NCBI GenBank assembly: GCA_947650285.1
Contig: CANTFL010001353.1
Location: 62,001 to 126,000 of the forward strand
DNA from: Hyaloperonospora brassicae
Lineage: Eukaryota > Oomycota > Peronosporomycetes > Peronosporales > Peronosporaceae
Direction of reading: 5' to 3'
Length of the DNA: 64,000 bases
The notes below the pieces were generated by a model. It was not told the DNA's origin, did not search any database, and worked only from the letters and a program-made list of their open reading frames with translations. This document shows positions 10,201 to 22,399 of the stretch, piece by piece; positions within the stretch are counted from its first letter, which is position 1, and every line of letters begins with the position of its first letter. Made by a program: the position numbers and the translations under genes.

Positions 10201-12140
10201 TGTCGTCGTTCCCGCTCATAACACTTCGCGTTTGCGCCCATCATGTATGAGTGTCACGATGCCCCAACAGGTGGCCATCGTGGAAGGGAAAACCCTTACC
10301 TTACGGTAAGTCGTGTTTTTTACTGGCCCCATCAGCATCAGTTTTTACGCAAGTACATTCGCAATTGCGAGGTCTGCCAACGAGTGAAGACTAGTCCTTC
10401 ATCTCGTGCACCGTTGCAGCCTCCACCGGTGCCGGCAGAGTGCTGGCAGTCCATTTACATGGACTTCGTCTTCGATTTTCCCGAATACGACATCGAGAAT
10501 AATGGTATTCTTATGCTCGTTGACCGATTCAGATGAGTGGTGCATCTTGTTGCAGTATCCGAGTCGATCACGGCACAAGGCTGTGCGCGTGTATTCATCG
10601 ACACGATATTTCGACTCCACGGATTCCCCCGTGAACTCGTGTCTGACCGTGATCCTCGGTTCATGTTGGACTTTCGGCAATCCGTGTTCCGATCTTTCGG
10701 AACACGCTTTAAGATGTCTACTTCTGACCATCCCAAAACAGATGGTTAGACGGAACATGCAAACCGTGTCCTCAAAGAGATGCTTCGAGGACATGTCCAC
10801 TCCTTCTCGAGTTGGACCAAATTCCTACCTCTGGCTAAATTCGCCATCAATAATTCGGTGCATGCTTCATCCCAGCATACAACATTCTACGTGATTGGCT
10901 TCAGCATCCACCTTGGCCCTTTCTCTTAGAGTGTGACCCTTAAATATGAGGGGGGAGGGAATCTCTCGAGCAAAAACCAGTTTGGCTCTTGCTCACCACG
11001 TGTCGACGCTAACGTCGTCACACATGATGCCGATGTCGATCAAGAAGATCACCTCAATAATAGCGATGACGCTAATATTGATTCAGATGATGATGACGAT
11101 ACTTATATATTCAGCATCGTCAACGTCTATTCCAGCGAGGATGATGACACCCTCGCTGATGAGCAGAAAGAGAAAAATACTCTTTCTACAGCTCGCACAA
11201 GGCGAAATGAACACAACAATGTCGATCCAGCAGAAAGATTTCTGATGGCGCGGGAAGAAGTGGTTCGCTTCGTCCAGGATTCCGTCGCTCACGCGGATGA
11301 CCGGCAGAAGCAAAACGATGACAAGAATAGAAGAACGAATTGTTTTTCATTCATTTAAGTGGATTTCGTCCTACTATCTACGGTAAATCTAATTAGACAT
11401 GTAGTGACTAACGAGGGCAGCAGCAAACTACTGCCCAAGTGAATCGATCCCTTTCGTGTGCTGAGGCGACAAGGCAACGCATATGCGATTGATCTGCCAC
11501 GTAGGATGAGTACGCATCCTACGCTTTACGTGGGGCGTCTCCGCCCGTACTGTCAATACAAGTCTTCTTCTTACTATAAATATAACCCCGACGTGTAAGA
11601 ACTTCCACCAGGTTCTTGCGCTTGCGCTCCAGACATATAATTTGGTCGCGTAGTAAGGAGACCTCCCCATGCAATTGAGAGATCTCTCCTACGAGCTGTC
11701 GCCAGCTCTTCATAAAGGGAACGGACATCCCGATCGTCTTGAAGCTGTGTCGTGGCGTAATCGGCGCGATCATCGCACGATCAGCCTCCCGATCCTTTTA
11801 GTTCTTTCGCACAGAGTCGGACAGAGTATAACGCCTGTTCCTATTTTATTCGCGCAATCTCCGAATTGCGCGATCCATCTCGTGTCGGTCGAGATGGCGA
11901 GTCGAAGGACTTGGAGGAGGGTTTTCTTTCTCATCCTCATCCTTTATTAGACTCACACGGTGGTCAACGCTTCTTGTGGAGCGTATCTTGAACTACCGTG
12001 ACTATTTAGGAGAAAGGACGACTTACCTCGTCCAGTGGCGGGGGGGCCACCCTCGTGGAACATCTGGGGGCCCTACTCTCAGCTGATGATGGGTGTCCCT
12101 GGTCTAGTCGAGCTGCACGACGAGAGACATCCTTTGACGA
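7263..12140 (+). pseudogene. Gypsy-1 pol (PR-RT-RH-IN-chromo), broken
   Basis: The recognisable order is as follows. Protease with active-site DCGAS lies in 7328-7753. RT lies in 8192-9529, with the SMDLMDGF block and the catalytic YFDD box near 9115. It is followed by RNase H remains, the integrase HHCC zinc module (about 10240-10400), and the integrase core with the SDRDPRF Asp (about 10640-10660). An acidic linker spans about 11000-11140, and a chromodomain with YLVQW lies at about 11955-12135. Stops include TAG at 9527-9529 between RT and RNase H, at the same codon as in Gypsy-2. Many further stops and frameshifts make it nonfunctional. Confidence 0.9.
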
Positions 12141-13165
12141 TGGAGGGCCATCGCCAAACGAAAGACCGGCGTGTTTGCAAATGGATTGCAAAGTATTTAT
12201 CCCTTTATACATCTCAGAAGAGATGCGCGCCCTCTAACATGGTTTATTAGAAAGGAGCGTCTCCCTAGGGGCACCGACAGAGTTGTCAACACAACTCGGA
12301 CAATTCTCGCCCCACGAGAAGCAAGGTAAACATGCCTCTCGGGGCAACCGGTGCAACTTGTATCGGGCACCAATCAAAGACTTTTGTTTAAACTTAATGC
12401 TTGCCGCAATCAGTTTGTTCAGCTAAGTATCACGGCCAACATTCTGTATGTTGCCGATGAAAGAGTATCACGCTTCAACTAACAAGAATTTGTCTCGTTT
12501 ATAGTTCCTGTGGTACCATTGATGTCTGAAAAAGACATCGATGTAGAACTCATGTTTAGTGCGATGATCCTTTGCACTGACATCAAGACCATATAGTCTT
12601 GACGAATCCAACAGAGGGATTAGGTAACTACCAGTGGTATGACCATACCACTGCTTTAGATCGCTCTGAGAAGGCATCCATGGTGTAAGCTCAGGAGAAG
12701 ATCGTAATGCTTTACGATATCGCTCCTCTCGCGCAGTGCCGGAATAACTATCGGCACTACGATCGCCGAAATCGCTAGGATTGCTACGGCTACGATGACT
12801 CCGCAAAGAGTCGTCGGTATCATCACGACGACTAACGTCCTCGTGTTGCAAACTCGCCTTATAAAGATGCGAGTGCGATCGGTTAATTTCCAATGACGAG
12901 TTCTCAGACTCGTTGGATGAACCAAACATGTCGTGGCGCAGATATTTGTAGAAGATGCCACGAGGCGCTGATGTCGCCGCACCCGCACACGCATCCTTTC
13001 AACCGGGCTTTGCGAGCGGCTTCGAGTCGGATGGAGAATCCGATACTTTCGAGTAGAGTACCTCTGTCATGAGATCAATGTCCATTGTACTACCACTCAA
13101 AGCCGAATCTGCGGATGAAGAAGCTGCACGTGGATGACCACGTGCACCTGCAACATCGAGTGTTG
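11575..13165 (-). pseudogene. Antisense reading frame of Gypsy-1, broken
   Basis: Read on the minus strand, this region matches the protein encoded antisense in Gypsy-2 (24921-26524). Near 13045-13100 it has an EVLYS segment like Gypsy-2 EVIYS. The open stretch 12468-12929 shares the block with YIDV, FRHQWY and KRDK spacing (Gypsy-2: YLDV, LRHRWY, KRDK). Near 12250-12330 there is a CPSCVDNS motif (Gypsy-2: CASCVDNS). At 11519-11773 there is a coiled-coil segment (LRDQI, LERKRKNL). Amino-acid similarity persists on this strand although the copy has decayed. Confidence 0.7.
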
Positions 13166-13432
13166 CAGGTTGGTTGACAGCAGCAGCAGGCGTGGAGACA
13201 CCTGCTTCCGAGTCTTATTCAGCTTGCTCTCCGGATGCACGCATCCGTGCATTCCCTTCATCGACGTCCTTGTTCTCCCAGCGCATGCACGAACTAACCA
13301 TGCGCCGAAAGATGGAATGAGTTCGCCGGAACCATCAAGTGCCCCCTTGCCCACAGATTGACCAAACGGTGGTCACTCTGACACAAAAAATTAAAAAAAC
13401 TCGCAGTAATGACTTTTGGTTAAGGGGGGGGG

Positions 13433-13893
13433 GGTAAAAGGAATGAGCCCGTTACATAAAAATTGGTACGAATGTACCAAATTTTGAGCATTATCTATTC
13501 CAATAATATTTAATCAACATCACTCAAGAAGAGGTGATGTTAATAAAGTGTTGCCTTCAGGGGCATCGTTATTCGGGTGCTTCACTGGCCGATTGATCGA
13601 CACGGTACATCAATCAGATTAATCACCAATTGCTGCTAGACGCGCGCAATGGGTGGTGAGCAAGAAATCACATAGGAAATTGTAGTTTAACATAGTTAGA
13701 TTAAGACAAAGGTAGTTTTATTAACTATATTACATACAGCTCTACTTTCACCTTTAACAGAGCTTGCGAGTTCTGTTTACTTCCTCGCGCTTCCTCAACG
13801 CCACGTGTACGTGACGTCGGGAGTACTCACCCTTGTATTGTTATCAGGACAAGGTCTTGCTCAATTGTCTGAAAAAGAGCGTGCCCCTTTACA
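13433..13893 (+). repeat. 3' LTR of Gypsy-1
   Basis: 461 bp, equal to the 5' LTR without its insertion. It contains the unoccupied MULE target ATTATCTA and is preceded by a G-run polypurine tract (about 13421-13434). Confidence 0.93.
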
Positions 13894-14378
13894 TAATACC
13901 TGTTGACGGACTACTTGGCGCTTTGATGCAAGCATTCTCAGTGGGCTGCAGGTACAACCAAATCAGTCGTATGCTGGACCACGTGCGATGGTAAAAGCAA
14001 ACGTTGTGCGTCAAGACTCGAGGAAGGCAGCTCATGTAAATTAAAGTTCTTCGACACAATTACAAGCGCATTGGATGCTTGTTATTAATACAATTGCAAA
14101 ACAGATGTGTCAGCATGAGTTTCAACAAATATATTCCTCGATAAATTCCTCAACTATCGACAATTATAGTGCCCCCCCGTGTGTCATGTGCCCGATGCTT
14201 TACGTGTCATGCACTGGCAGATCATCAACACAGAAACTCGAGCTGCGCTCCGTCCGCTACCGAATACAACAGCTTTCGGGTTCGTATGTATAGGAAACGA
14301 CTAGAGTGGCAATGTTGAATACGTAATGGATGGTCTCGTGCTTTAGGTATATGTGTCAGCTCGCTTTACGACTGCACC
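13894..14378. other. Spacer between Gypsy-1 and Gypsy-4
   Basis: It starts with the right TAATA target duplication of Gypsy-1. No gene is recognised; the short + frame 14075-14293 lacks coding features. Confidence 0.5.
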
Positions 14379-14689
14379 TATAAAAAGATGAAGGTATATT
14401 TCGCAGTATTTAGCTAAACTGTATACACTATGGCTGATTGGGATAAGTCCCTGTCAACTTAAAAACCCCAGTAATGTCTCGCTCCATATCTTTTCTACTT
14501 ACTGAATTTTTCGGGTTTATATTGGTGGTTACGGTGACGTATTCCCCTTCCTTACTGACCACCTGACTTCTGCAGAGTGACGTTGTCCTCAGATTTTGTA
14601 TCTTAATCAATGTATGCAAATGAGTGAATGTAAACCCTTTCTGATCCTACAGATGGTCCAACCTGTTTTGCGTACTTATGGCCCTTACA
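14379..14689 (-). repeat. 3' LTR of Gypsy-4
   Basis: About 311 bp, matching 19996-20304 with scattered substitutions. It ends CCCTTACA on the plus strand. Confidence 0.8.
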
Positions 14690-14699
14690 TTCTCCTGGA

Positions 14700-17600
14700 C
14701 TTGAGATCTTCTTGCCGGCGCTTGAAGTCGACGACGAGATCTTTCCAATGAAAGACGTGGCAAATGTTTTGGTCACGCTCCCAAGTGGATTCATGTTTGG
14801 CCTCACCACTCCATTGGACGAGCAATTCGGGTTGCCGATAAAACTGACGGTTTTCAGCAGCTTCTCCACAATTTGCAACCGGTTCGATGATTCGTCGTTG
14901 ACGAGCTCGGAAATCTTGGGTTTAGGTGGGCTTAGGAGATTGTCGGGGGTTGGGACATCAAGTAATAGCACTAACATTAAACGTAGAATTATTCGGTTTA
15001 TCGATCGTAGAAGTTCTAACTTGGCCACGTTTTGATTAATCATCCGAAGGACCTTAAAATGTCCAATCTTGCGTGCAGCATCCTTTGCTCGTTTCAGGTC
15101 TACATCATTCGCGGCGTGAGCCAGTGAAATTCGACTTGTATCGACCATGACGAGAACTCCTTGCTAATACAAAATCTGTTACACGCGACGCTTTTGGTCA
15201 TAATACCTTTTTGACGTTTTTTGAGCCTTGATCAAGTTTTTACAGGATTGATAGATGATCTTCTTCTTTCTTCTGCGAACTCTTTGGCACACCCCATTAA
15301 AACCTTAACTTGTATTTTTGAAACTTGTGTTTCTCCCACACTTTTCGTTCTTTCCTTCCGGTGTCGATCTCAGAGGGTGAGAACCGTGTATACGCACTTA
15401 CTAGCGTGGTATGGGCATAATAGATAGTTCCTAGGTAATGACCCAATCACTTAATGGTAAGATATCATGCATCGAAGGGCTTCTTCGAAAATAAATTTAT
15501 GCCTTTCCATTTGTCCACCTGCTTAAGCTCGATGAGCAGTGGTAATGTTGAGCTTGACCCCCATAATCTGCATCAGTGATTCCCGGAAGTTTGACGTGAA
15601 TTTGCTATCTCTGTCACTAATTATGAATTTCGGTAACCCGTGATGACGAACGATCGTGTCGAAGAAGCACTTGGCCACATCCGTAGATTTGTCATTCGTT
15701 TGCACAGTGGCATATTTAGCTCGCTTGGAGAGCTTGTCAACGACATTCATCATTGCGTCTAATCCTTTCGACAATGTGAAGACTTGAAATGAAGTACATC
15801 GTTAATACTTGCCAGCATTGCCCTGGAATTATAGTTGGCATCAGAAGCTAGTATTATGTAGATTGTCGTGAATTCGACGGGCACAAGTTTCGCATAACTA
15901 TATATACTCTTAAATATATTGTTGCACCGACTTCCAGTAGTACCATTAAGCTGTGCGAAGGAACATGCGGCAATTCCCGGGATGTGCTGCAATCGGCAAA
16001 TTATGGCGCTATGCAATTATACGAGTACGCTACGGATTGTCGGTAGGGATGCACATCCGTCTGACTTTGTTGGCAGAATTTATAAACGAAAGGTCGCCCT
16101 CCTTGGCATATTCGATATTAGCGAGTATATCATCGCTCCAAAAGTGTTAAAATCGGGACAATTGCAAAACTTTGTTGAATCTCACGTTTGCCTTCCGGTG
16201 CCAACTCGATTCGTGAAACGAAAAGCGTAATAACGGGAATAGAGGGTCTACTAGCCCGTTCCGGAAGAGATGGCGTCGAAGCTGGTAGTAGAAACCGAGA
16301 AGCACGAGAAGCGCAAGACGGGGTGCAACGATGAAATGTAAGTTTATCAATCTGCGGATCGTCATTACCAGGTCGCGCGAGAGAGCATCGGCCACGACGT
16401 TTAAGGTGCCCGTGACATGGTGGATAGTGAAATGAAATTGAGCAAAAAGAGTTTAATACCGAGCGAGCTTGGCGAAAATAACAGGATGGTGCATCTACCA
16501 GAAGCACGCGCTATCGTAGGTTTAAACATCGAATTGTCGGCCATAGAGATAATGTCGCCACTTAACCAGACCCAATTTAATTGCAAAGAACTCTATTTCG
16601 TGAGTCGGCCGATTGAACTCATGGACGCCAAGCGTTTTTGGATAGAAAGCTATCGAATGGTCATCATGCTCGTTATGCTGGTAAAGAACCTGAACCACCC
16701 AGGCACCCGACGCGTCCGTATTACGTACAAACGGTTGCGATAAATCGGCCAGCCTGAGGACAGGTTCACGCTTCAATGAGTGTTTAAGGAGGGTAAGCGC
16801 GGTGTCGTGGTCAGCACTCCAAGTCCAAGGTGAATCCTTCCCCACGCAACGACTTGAGGGAATAACCATGTGAGAAAAATGGAAAATAAAGCGGCGATAA
16901 TAGCCGGCGAGGCCGAGGAAACTTTGTAGCTCCTTCACGTTAGTAGGGCACGGCCATTTTTGATCGCGGATGTCTTGGACTTGTATACCAAAAGGCTGTA
17001 AGGGGAAACCGTGTGGCCAAAAAAACTCACTTCGCGTAGGCCAAACTTGCATTTATCTCGGTGGTCAAAGAGGCTCTCTGCGCAAAGAACTTAGAACAAG
17101 ACCTTTAGGTTATGGATGTGCTCACTCATGAGTTTATAAAAAAAAATTTCGTCCAAGTACAACACAAGGAAACAATATTTACTGAACAGAACCCTCATCA
17201 AGTGCGACCACACACCAGGCATTCCAGATGAATTCATAGGCGCGACAACTCACTGATACATTTCGTTAGATGTGCGAAAGGCCGTGTACTTTTTTGTATT
17301 CGGATGGGCACGCATCTGGTGGTATCCTTGCGCTAGGTCGACGACGGTAAAAATTTGCACTCCTTGCATCCGATTAAATAGCTCGTCGATGCGAGAAAGC
17401 GGAATTTTTGGAACAACAGTTTGGCCATTGGCATGACGATAATCAATGACCCACCGAATTGGAACTGTCGCATTATTCAAACAAATCAATTCTACACGAG
17501 CTAACTCGTTCTCAGTTTACGGATCCTTTTTAAGAATGCCGATAATATTCGGTACCCACGGAGAGTCCAAAACTTCGATCCAGCCTTTCGCAAGCTTCTC

Positions 17601-18150
17601 TTCGACAAATAAGCAGAGTTCCTCTTGTTCTGTGTGAGAAAGTCGGAACAGCGGACTAGTGCTCGGGATGGCGTTTAATTTAATCATCATCAATTTAAAT
17701 TCGACACGCCCATGAGGTGGTAGCTCATTCGGTACTTTCGCCGGGAGCACGCCCGAGTAAAAATTCACGATATGCAACACTCTTAGATCTGTAATGTCCG
17801 GAGGCTCGAAAACCTGCGATATCTTAACGCGATAAACTTCCTCAAAATCTGCGCCTCGGTCCTTGCGATCAAAGTAGGAGAACGGAATTGTCGCGAACTC
17901 TGTCTGCAACGGTTGAGGAGTGGAAAACTCGACACCATGTGTGCGTCAGATAAATATAGGGTTGCTATCAGTAATCCAATGTTTACCCAGAATGAGGTCG
18001 TGCTTGTTTTCCATTGGCCACTCGAGAACTTTGACGTCACGAAAGACACGTCCCGCAAAGTCAATATTAGCCAAGCCTTCACTGAACTTTTGCTTGGTGG
18101 TGTTGGATCCATCAAAACGCGTAAATTGCACCATTTTTTCTACATGACGC
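14700..18150 (-). pseudogene. Gypsy-4 pol, broken
   Basis: Reading right to left, the protease-type segment (HDLILGKHWI, about 17946-18134) comes first. RT pieces follow at 17517-17909 and 17250-17489 (VIDYR, VDLAQGYHQ). The RT connection and RNase H lie at 16522-17052 (FLGLAGYYRRF; NTDASGAW), then an ADALSR segment (about 16370-16395). The integrase core is at 15523-15774 (DRDSKF). The integrase C-terminal region (KIGHFKVL) is in 14603-15148. A chromodomain in a shifted frame (LLVQWSG near 14800-14830) ends the gene. Stops and frameshifts are numerous. The order and motifs place it in the chromodomain-bearing gypsy group, but it is a different lineage from Gypsy-1 and Gypsy-3. Confidence 0.85.
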
Positions 18151-18335
18151 GCTTTAACAACCCCAGTTTCACTACATTGCAGGTAGATCTCTATTTTAAG
18201 AAATATCTATGCAGTTTCTCCGTCCCACGTACCTGATCCAATGATCAAGTCTTTTACAGGGAGCTTGTCGGCTTCTTCGTCATCAATGTGGGTAATTACT
18301 GCATAAGACGATCCAAAACCTTCTTCACTCTCTGA

Positions 18336-19300
18336 TTAAGCTTCGTCGAATAAATTGACAGCATCGCGCTCCTGACTAATGTTGTCGCGACGCATGTGAC
18401 GTGGAGCTAAATTTTTACAATTCTGTAAATAAAGCATTGCTCGATGAAATGCCCTTGCTTTTTGCAGTAGCGACAAAATGACTGTGATCGCCTTTGTTGA
18501 TTGGGTTGAGCTTGTCCGCGGGGGCGTACAGTCGAGCATTGTCCATATACAATCGATCCGGCTGAGTATTGACTGGCAAAGAAGCCGCAAATGGTTGAGC
18601 TGTACGACCTCTTGAACCTTGTGACTCATGCCGTTGTCCTGAGTGCGAACGTTCATACACCATCCCGATCGTGATTGCCTGAATCAGTAAGAAACAGCGG
18701 CGATACTCCACCGCTTGACGGATAGTACCTCGTAACCCGTGCCTCAAATAGATGATTTATCAATCTCACTCATAAGGGTGATATGCACCATAACCTGACG
18801 GAATCGAGCAACATAGTCGGCCAAATTTCTGCAAGCTGATTGCTTTATTGAATGTAGACCGTCACGTAGACGTTGTTGAAGATCGACCGGAACAAATTCA
18901 CGGTACAGTTCGATTATAAAATGTCGATCGAGGTGATGTCGGCTCGATTGGTAGAGTACCGCTGTGCAGCAGGTCCGCATAGGACTCCTGACAATAATCG
19001 CGATGACTTGTCCCGATATAGTTTCGTCATAAAAATTATTCCGCGTGCCGTAAAATACTGCTCCATTTGATCTTAGAACAATATTGTCTGGAAGACCAGA
19101 CAACCAGTGTATACGGGTATTTTTATTCCGTCTACTCGAATGCTTGAGTCGATGCGAGGACGCATAAGGTGGTTTATCATATGCTATCAAGTTTCAGTAT
19201 TTGCACCGCACTGTCCATAATCTGGGATGAGACGGGGTCGGACATGGTGACGAGAATAGAAACTCACCAAAATGCTTAACTAGAGCTTAAGCAGTTGAGC
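18336..19300 (-). pseudogene. Gypsy-4 gag, broken
   Basis: The minus-strand piece 18744-19190 has a retrotransposon gag-type block (FYREF-like and LRDGLHSIKQ, then LADYVARFRQV). 18336-18747 continues downstream in other frames. Stops and frameshifts prevent a continuous protein. Confidence 0.65.
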
Positions 19301-19995
19301 CTAAATTACTTGTAGACGTCTTGCGCTTCTTTTCTACGTCCCGTAGAGCGTAGCGACGGTCTCGGTACAGGGTACGCTTGGCTTTCGTAAGCAGAATGTC
19401 GATTTCAAGGAGAGGATTTGCGAGACGATTAACTTCTCACGGCAAGTAGCTATTTTCCTTTTTAGCTTGCGATGCAACGCTTTAGCTACACGTAGACGCT
19501 TCTTGATCGACTTGTGCAGATTCTAGGTGCAACTTGCAGCCTCAGTTCCAGCGCTGAAGAGGATGGCCTAATAAAGTCGATCTGGATCGTGCGGTCGTGT
19601 TTCCTCTTCCCATACACGTTGGCTGATAGAGCCGCACTTCTGTTCACCTGACAAGTAATGACGGAAAAGCCGGAGAAATTTAAGCGGACTCACGCAACGA
19701 GGTTTGAAGGGAATCTAACAGTGTCAAATCGACAAAAAAACAAGACGGCCAAACCAGAACTCACACACGCTCAGTGACTCTATCTAATAAATCAGGCTCT
19801 GAGGCTAACAGACAATATCGAAGCGATACACCGAAAATTGTATTTGCACAGCGACAGCGAAAGGTTAACATAGGAGATAATACCCGTAGCAACCGAAGAG
19901 TCGAACACCAAACGGAAGACAGTGACAACGTTGGTGATGTCGAGGACGTCGGTGACGACGGGCCGAAGATAGGTTGACCAACAAGTGCTACCACT

Positions 19996-20304
19996 TGTAA
20001 AGATGGAGGTGTATTTCGCAGTATTTAGATAAACTGTATACATCATGGCTGATTGGGATAAGCCCCTGTCAACTCAAAAACCCCAGTAATGTCTCTCTCC
20101 ATATCTTTTCTACTTACTGATTTTTCGGGTTTATATTGGTGGTTACGGTGACGTAATCCCCTTCCTTACTGACCACCTGATTTCTGCAGAGTGACGTTGT
20201 CCACAGATTTTTGTATCTTGATCAATGTATGCGAATGAGTGAATGTGAATCCTTTCTGATCCTACAGATGGTCCAACCTGTTTTGCGTACTTATGGTCCT
20301 TACA
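19996..20304 (-). repeat. 5' LTR of Gypsy-4
   Basis: About 309 bp, the upstream LTR of the minus-strand element, with TGGTAGCAC just inside. Confidence 0.8.
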
Positions 20305-21028
20305 ACCCATCTATGCCGTTTTTTGTCAAGCGATCAAGTCGCGAGTCGGTATATGGAGTGACCACAAGAGTCTCAGCATTTTCACTTAGCATAGAAGGAC
20401 GTGGTCTCATCCCTGCGTAACCACAGTAACTACATTTAAAGCTTGGATAATTCAGGCAGAAGCAGCGCACTAGAGCTTGTTGCTTGTCGTGAGGCCCTTG
20501 TGCTCGCGGGTGAAATTGAGAAACACAGCACACTACGCGCATGAACTGGTAAAGAAAGGTTCGGCAGGTCCGATAAGAGGCCGCAGATGGGTGCCGTGGA
20601 TATGGGAAACTCGAAATCGATGAGCGCGACAAGCAGCCGAAAGAAAGGACTTTAACTCGATGGAAGTAGCAACTGCTGATTACATTGCCAACCTCAGACG
20701 TAGCAGCAAAGTTAATACGTCGGCTACCTGCCCCAACGTGATCTGCTTGATAGTCTATTCTTTCATGATGACGTGTTATAATTAAGCCGCATGTGCGCTT
20801 CCTCGACATTTTGATATTAGCTCGTGCCGGACTTTATCTGCAAATGTAGCTTAAGGTCCAGCTAATCCCTTGTTCGGCTTCTTACGCTACAAACGCCTCT
20901 ACGTAAACGCATTTTATCGGGCCTGCATCAGACTTATTCTCAACGATAGCACATTGTGATAGTCCCTCAAGTCTACATGATAGCTACTTACGATCGATCA
21001 GCAGATGGGTTGCTATCTACGGGCATTC
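20305..21028. other. Spacer between Gypsy-4 and solo LTR
   Basis: A 169-codon minus frame (20300-20809) starts inside this stretch and has a cysteine cluster near its end, but no domain I recognise. It may be part of an older element into which Gypsy-4 inserted. The last five bases, CATTC, are the solo-LTR target copy. Confidence 0.4.
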
Positions 21029-21468
21029 TGTAACGGGACACCGACGACTACGTACAGGCCAACCAGTACGGAGTTTACTATCACCGACTGCACTGATAGT
21101 CAGTGCCCTGCTAGGTGTAGAACTACACAGAGGAAGATAGAGCTACCAAGGCAAAGGCTCTAGTCGTGGTATAGTAAATTTGTCTTTAATATAATTAAGT
21201 CCTATAACTCTTGTGTTCTCTGTTTGTCTTGACTTAATTATACCAATATAACTAAACGTATGATGACGTCTACTCACCACCCATTGCGCGCGTCTAGCAG
21301 CGATTGGTGGGTTGATATCATCACGATATCAACCAATGAGTAGACCCTTCGGTCATTCCCACAATATCATTATGCTTTGTGACATTGTCGAAAGAATATT
21401 CAACGTGATATTCTTTATTGTCATTTTATCCACAATGACAATTTAATGTAACGGGCTACCCCGTTACA
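21029..21468 (-). mobile_element. Solo LTR, Gypsy-1/2/5 family
   Basis: This 440-bp sequence has TGTAACGGG and CCCGTTACA ends and the family's internal hairpins. It is flanked by a perfect CATTC duplication (21024-21028 and 21469-21473). It reads in the same direction as the Gypsy-2 LTRs. A lone LTR with an intact target duplication is the product of LTR-LTR recombination that removed the interior. Confidence 0.93.
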
Positions 21469-22399
21469 CATTCGACGTGAATTAACGCTGTAGCATGCAA
21501 ACGCTTACTCGCACGAGCTGCAACTATAACGCTAGCTGTATCAGCCGACCAACGTTCGATGTATAGGCAGCAGAGCCTACAGAATTGGCCCTGGTCTCGT
21601 TTCTAATCCCGTCGCGCTAGTAAAGGACCTGACGATTGCGTTTGTCAGCAAGATCGGGATACTGGCTTGAGTATCCAATCTACATTGTGTACCGCGTGTT
21701 GAAAGGCCGATGTATAATCGATGACTGTCCTATTGTACGCGATGAGGACCTGCTACGACCCCACGAGGGGGCCTCGATCTACGCACCATCAATGGACAAG
21801 TGAAGTCCCAGCCCTTCCTTGTGCTATCTCATCGACTGCGAACACCCTGAGCAGCTTGTGTGACCAATCTGTAACATCATCTGTAGCTTTTGTATCCGGC
21901 AGCTTGAGCGCCAAACTGGATGACGCGTCTGCTACGACATCTCCATTTCCGACACCTCAAGCTTTTTGTCGGGTTGTTCCAGTCTGAAACAGAGCCGCGA
22001 TATCAACTGATGCGTGTCGTACAACTTGATGGTCACGCAATTCTCTCATAGCCGGGCATACTCACCCTACAGCCTGGTATCCTCTTTTGACAAGCAATAT
22101 GCAAACGTTTGACCGAACAAGAATCGAACGCAACGGGTGCGATACATCGAGTACACAAATGGACTACACTTTATCAGCGAACAACGATCCGCCGGAGCTA
22201 CAGGAGTCGTTGGTCAACGCTGCTGCAACAGAGGATGCCCCAACAATGCATCATGTGGTACTACGCGTGTCTCGCGTCTGACAAACACACCCTTTTCGTG
22301 CCAAGTTGGTGGAATCGAAAAGTCAACTTTCGCACATTCATGTACGAAAAACATCGATTTGTTTTAAACAGGCATTGGTCGTTTTCCTCTCTCGCGAAA
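21469..22399. other. 5' flank of the PHAX-domain gene
   Basis: A short open + frame (21721-21987) and the upstream extension of the PHAX frame from 22109 are present, but neither has recognisable features. No transposon was found. The promoter of the PHAX gene should lie in the last 100-200 bases. GGCATTGGTCGTTTTCC at about 22370-22386 is only a partial match to the oomycete initiator/FPR consensus. Confidence 0.45.

Larger units (their letters stand above)
1982..13893 (+). mobile_element. Gypsy-1, decayed Ty3/gypsy chromodomain retrotransposon
   Basis: The element runs from the first LTR base at 1982 to the last at 13893 and is flanked by the 5-bp duplication TAATA (1977-1981 and 13894-13898). 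Once the nested Mutator-like element is subtracted, both LTRs are 461 bp. The primer-binding core TGGTAGCAC is at 6075-6083, two bases after the 5' LTR, and a polypurine run (about 13421-13434) precedes the 3' LTR. Order on the + strand is gag, protease, RT, RNase H, integrase, chromodomain. A reading frame on the opposite strand lies at the 3' end. Every gene is broken by stops and frameshifts. Gypsy-2 and Gypsy-5 belong to the same family. Confidence 0.95.
14379..20304 (-). mobile_element. Gypsy-4, highly decayed Ty3/gypsy element
   Basis: Direct repeats 14379-14689 and 19996-20304 (about 310 bp) bracket minus-strand gag, protease, RT, RNase H, integrase and chromodomain remnants. The primer-binding core TGGTAGCAC (plus-strand complement at 19985-19993) lies two bases inside the upstream LTR, as in the other gypsy elements here. 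I could not find a clear target duplication, and the LTR edges are uncertain by a few bases. No antisense frame and no hairpin richness were apparent, unlike Gypsy-1, -2, -3 and -5. Confidence 0.85.
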
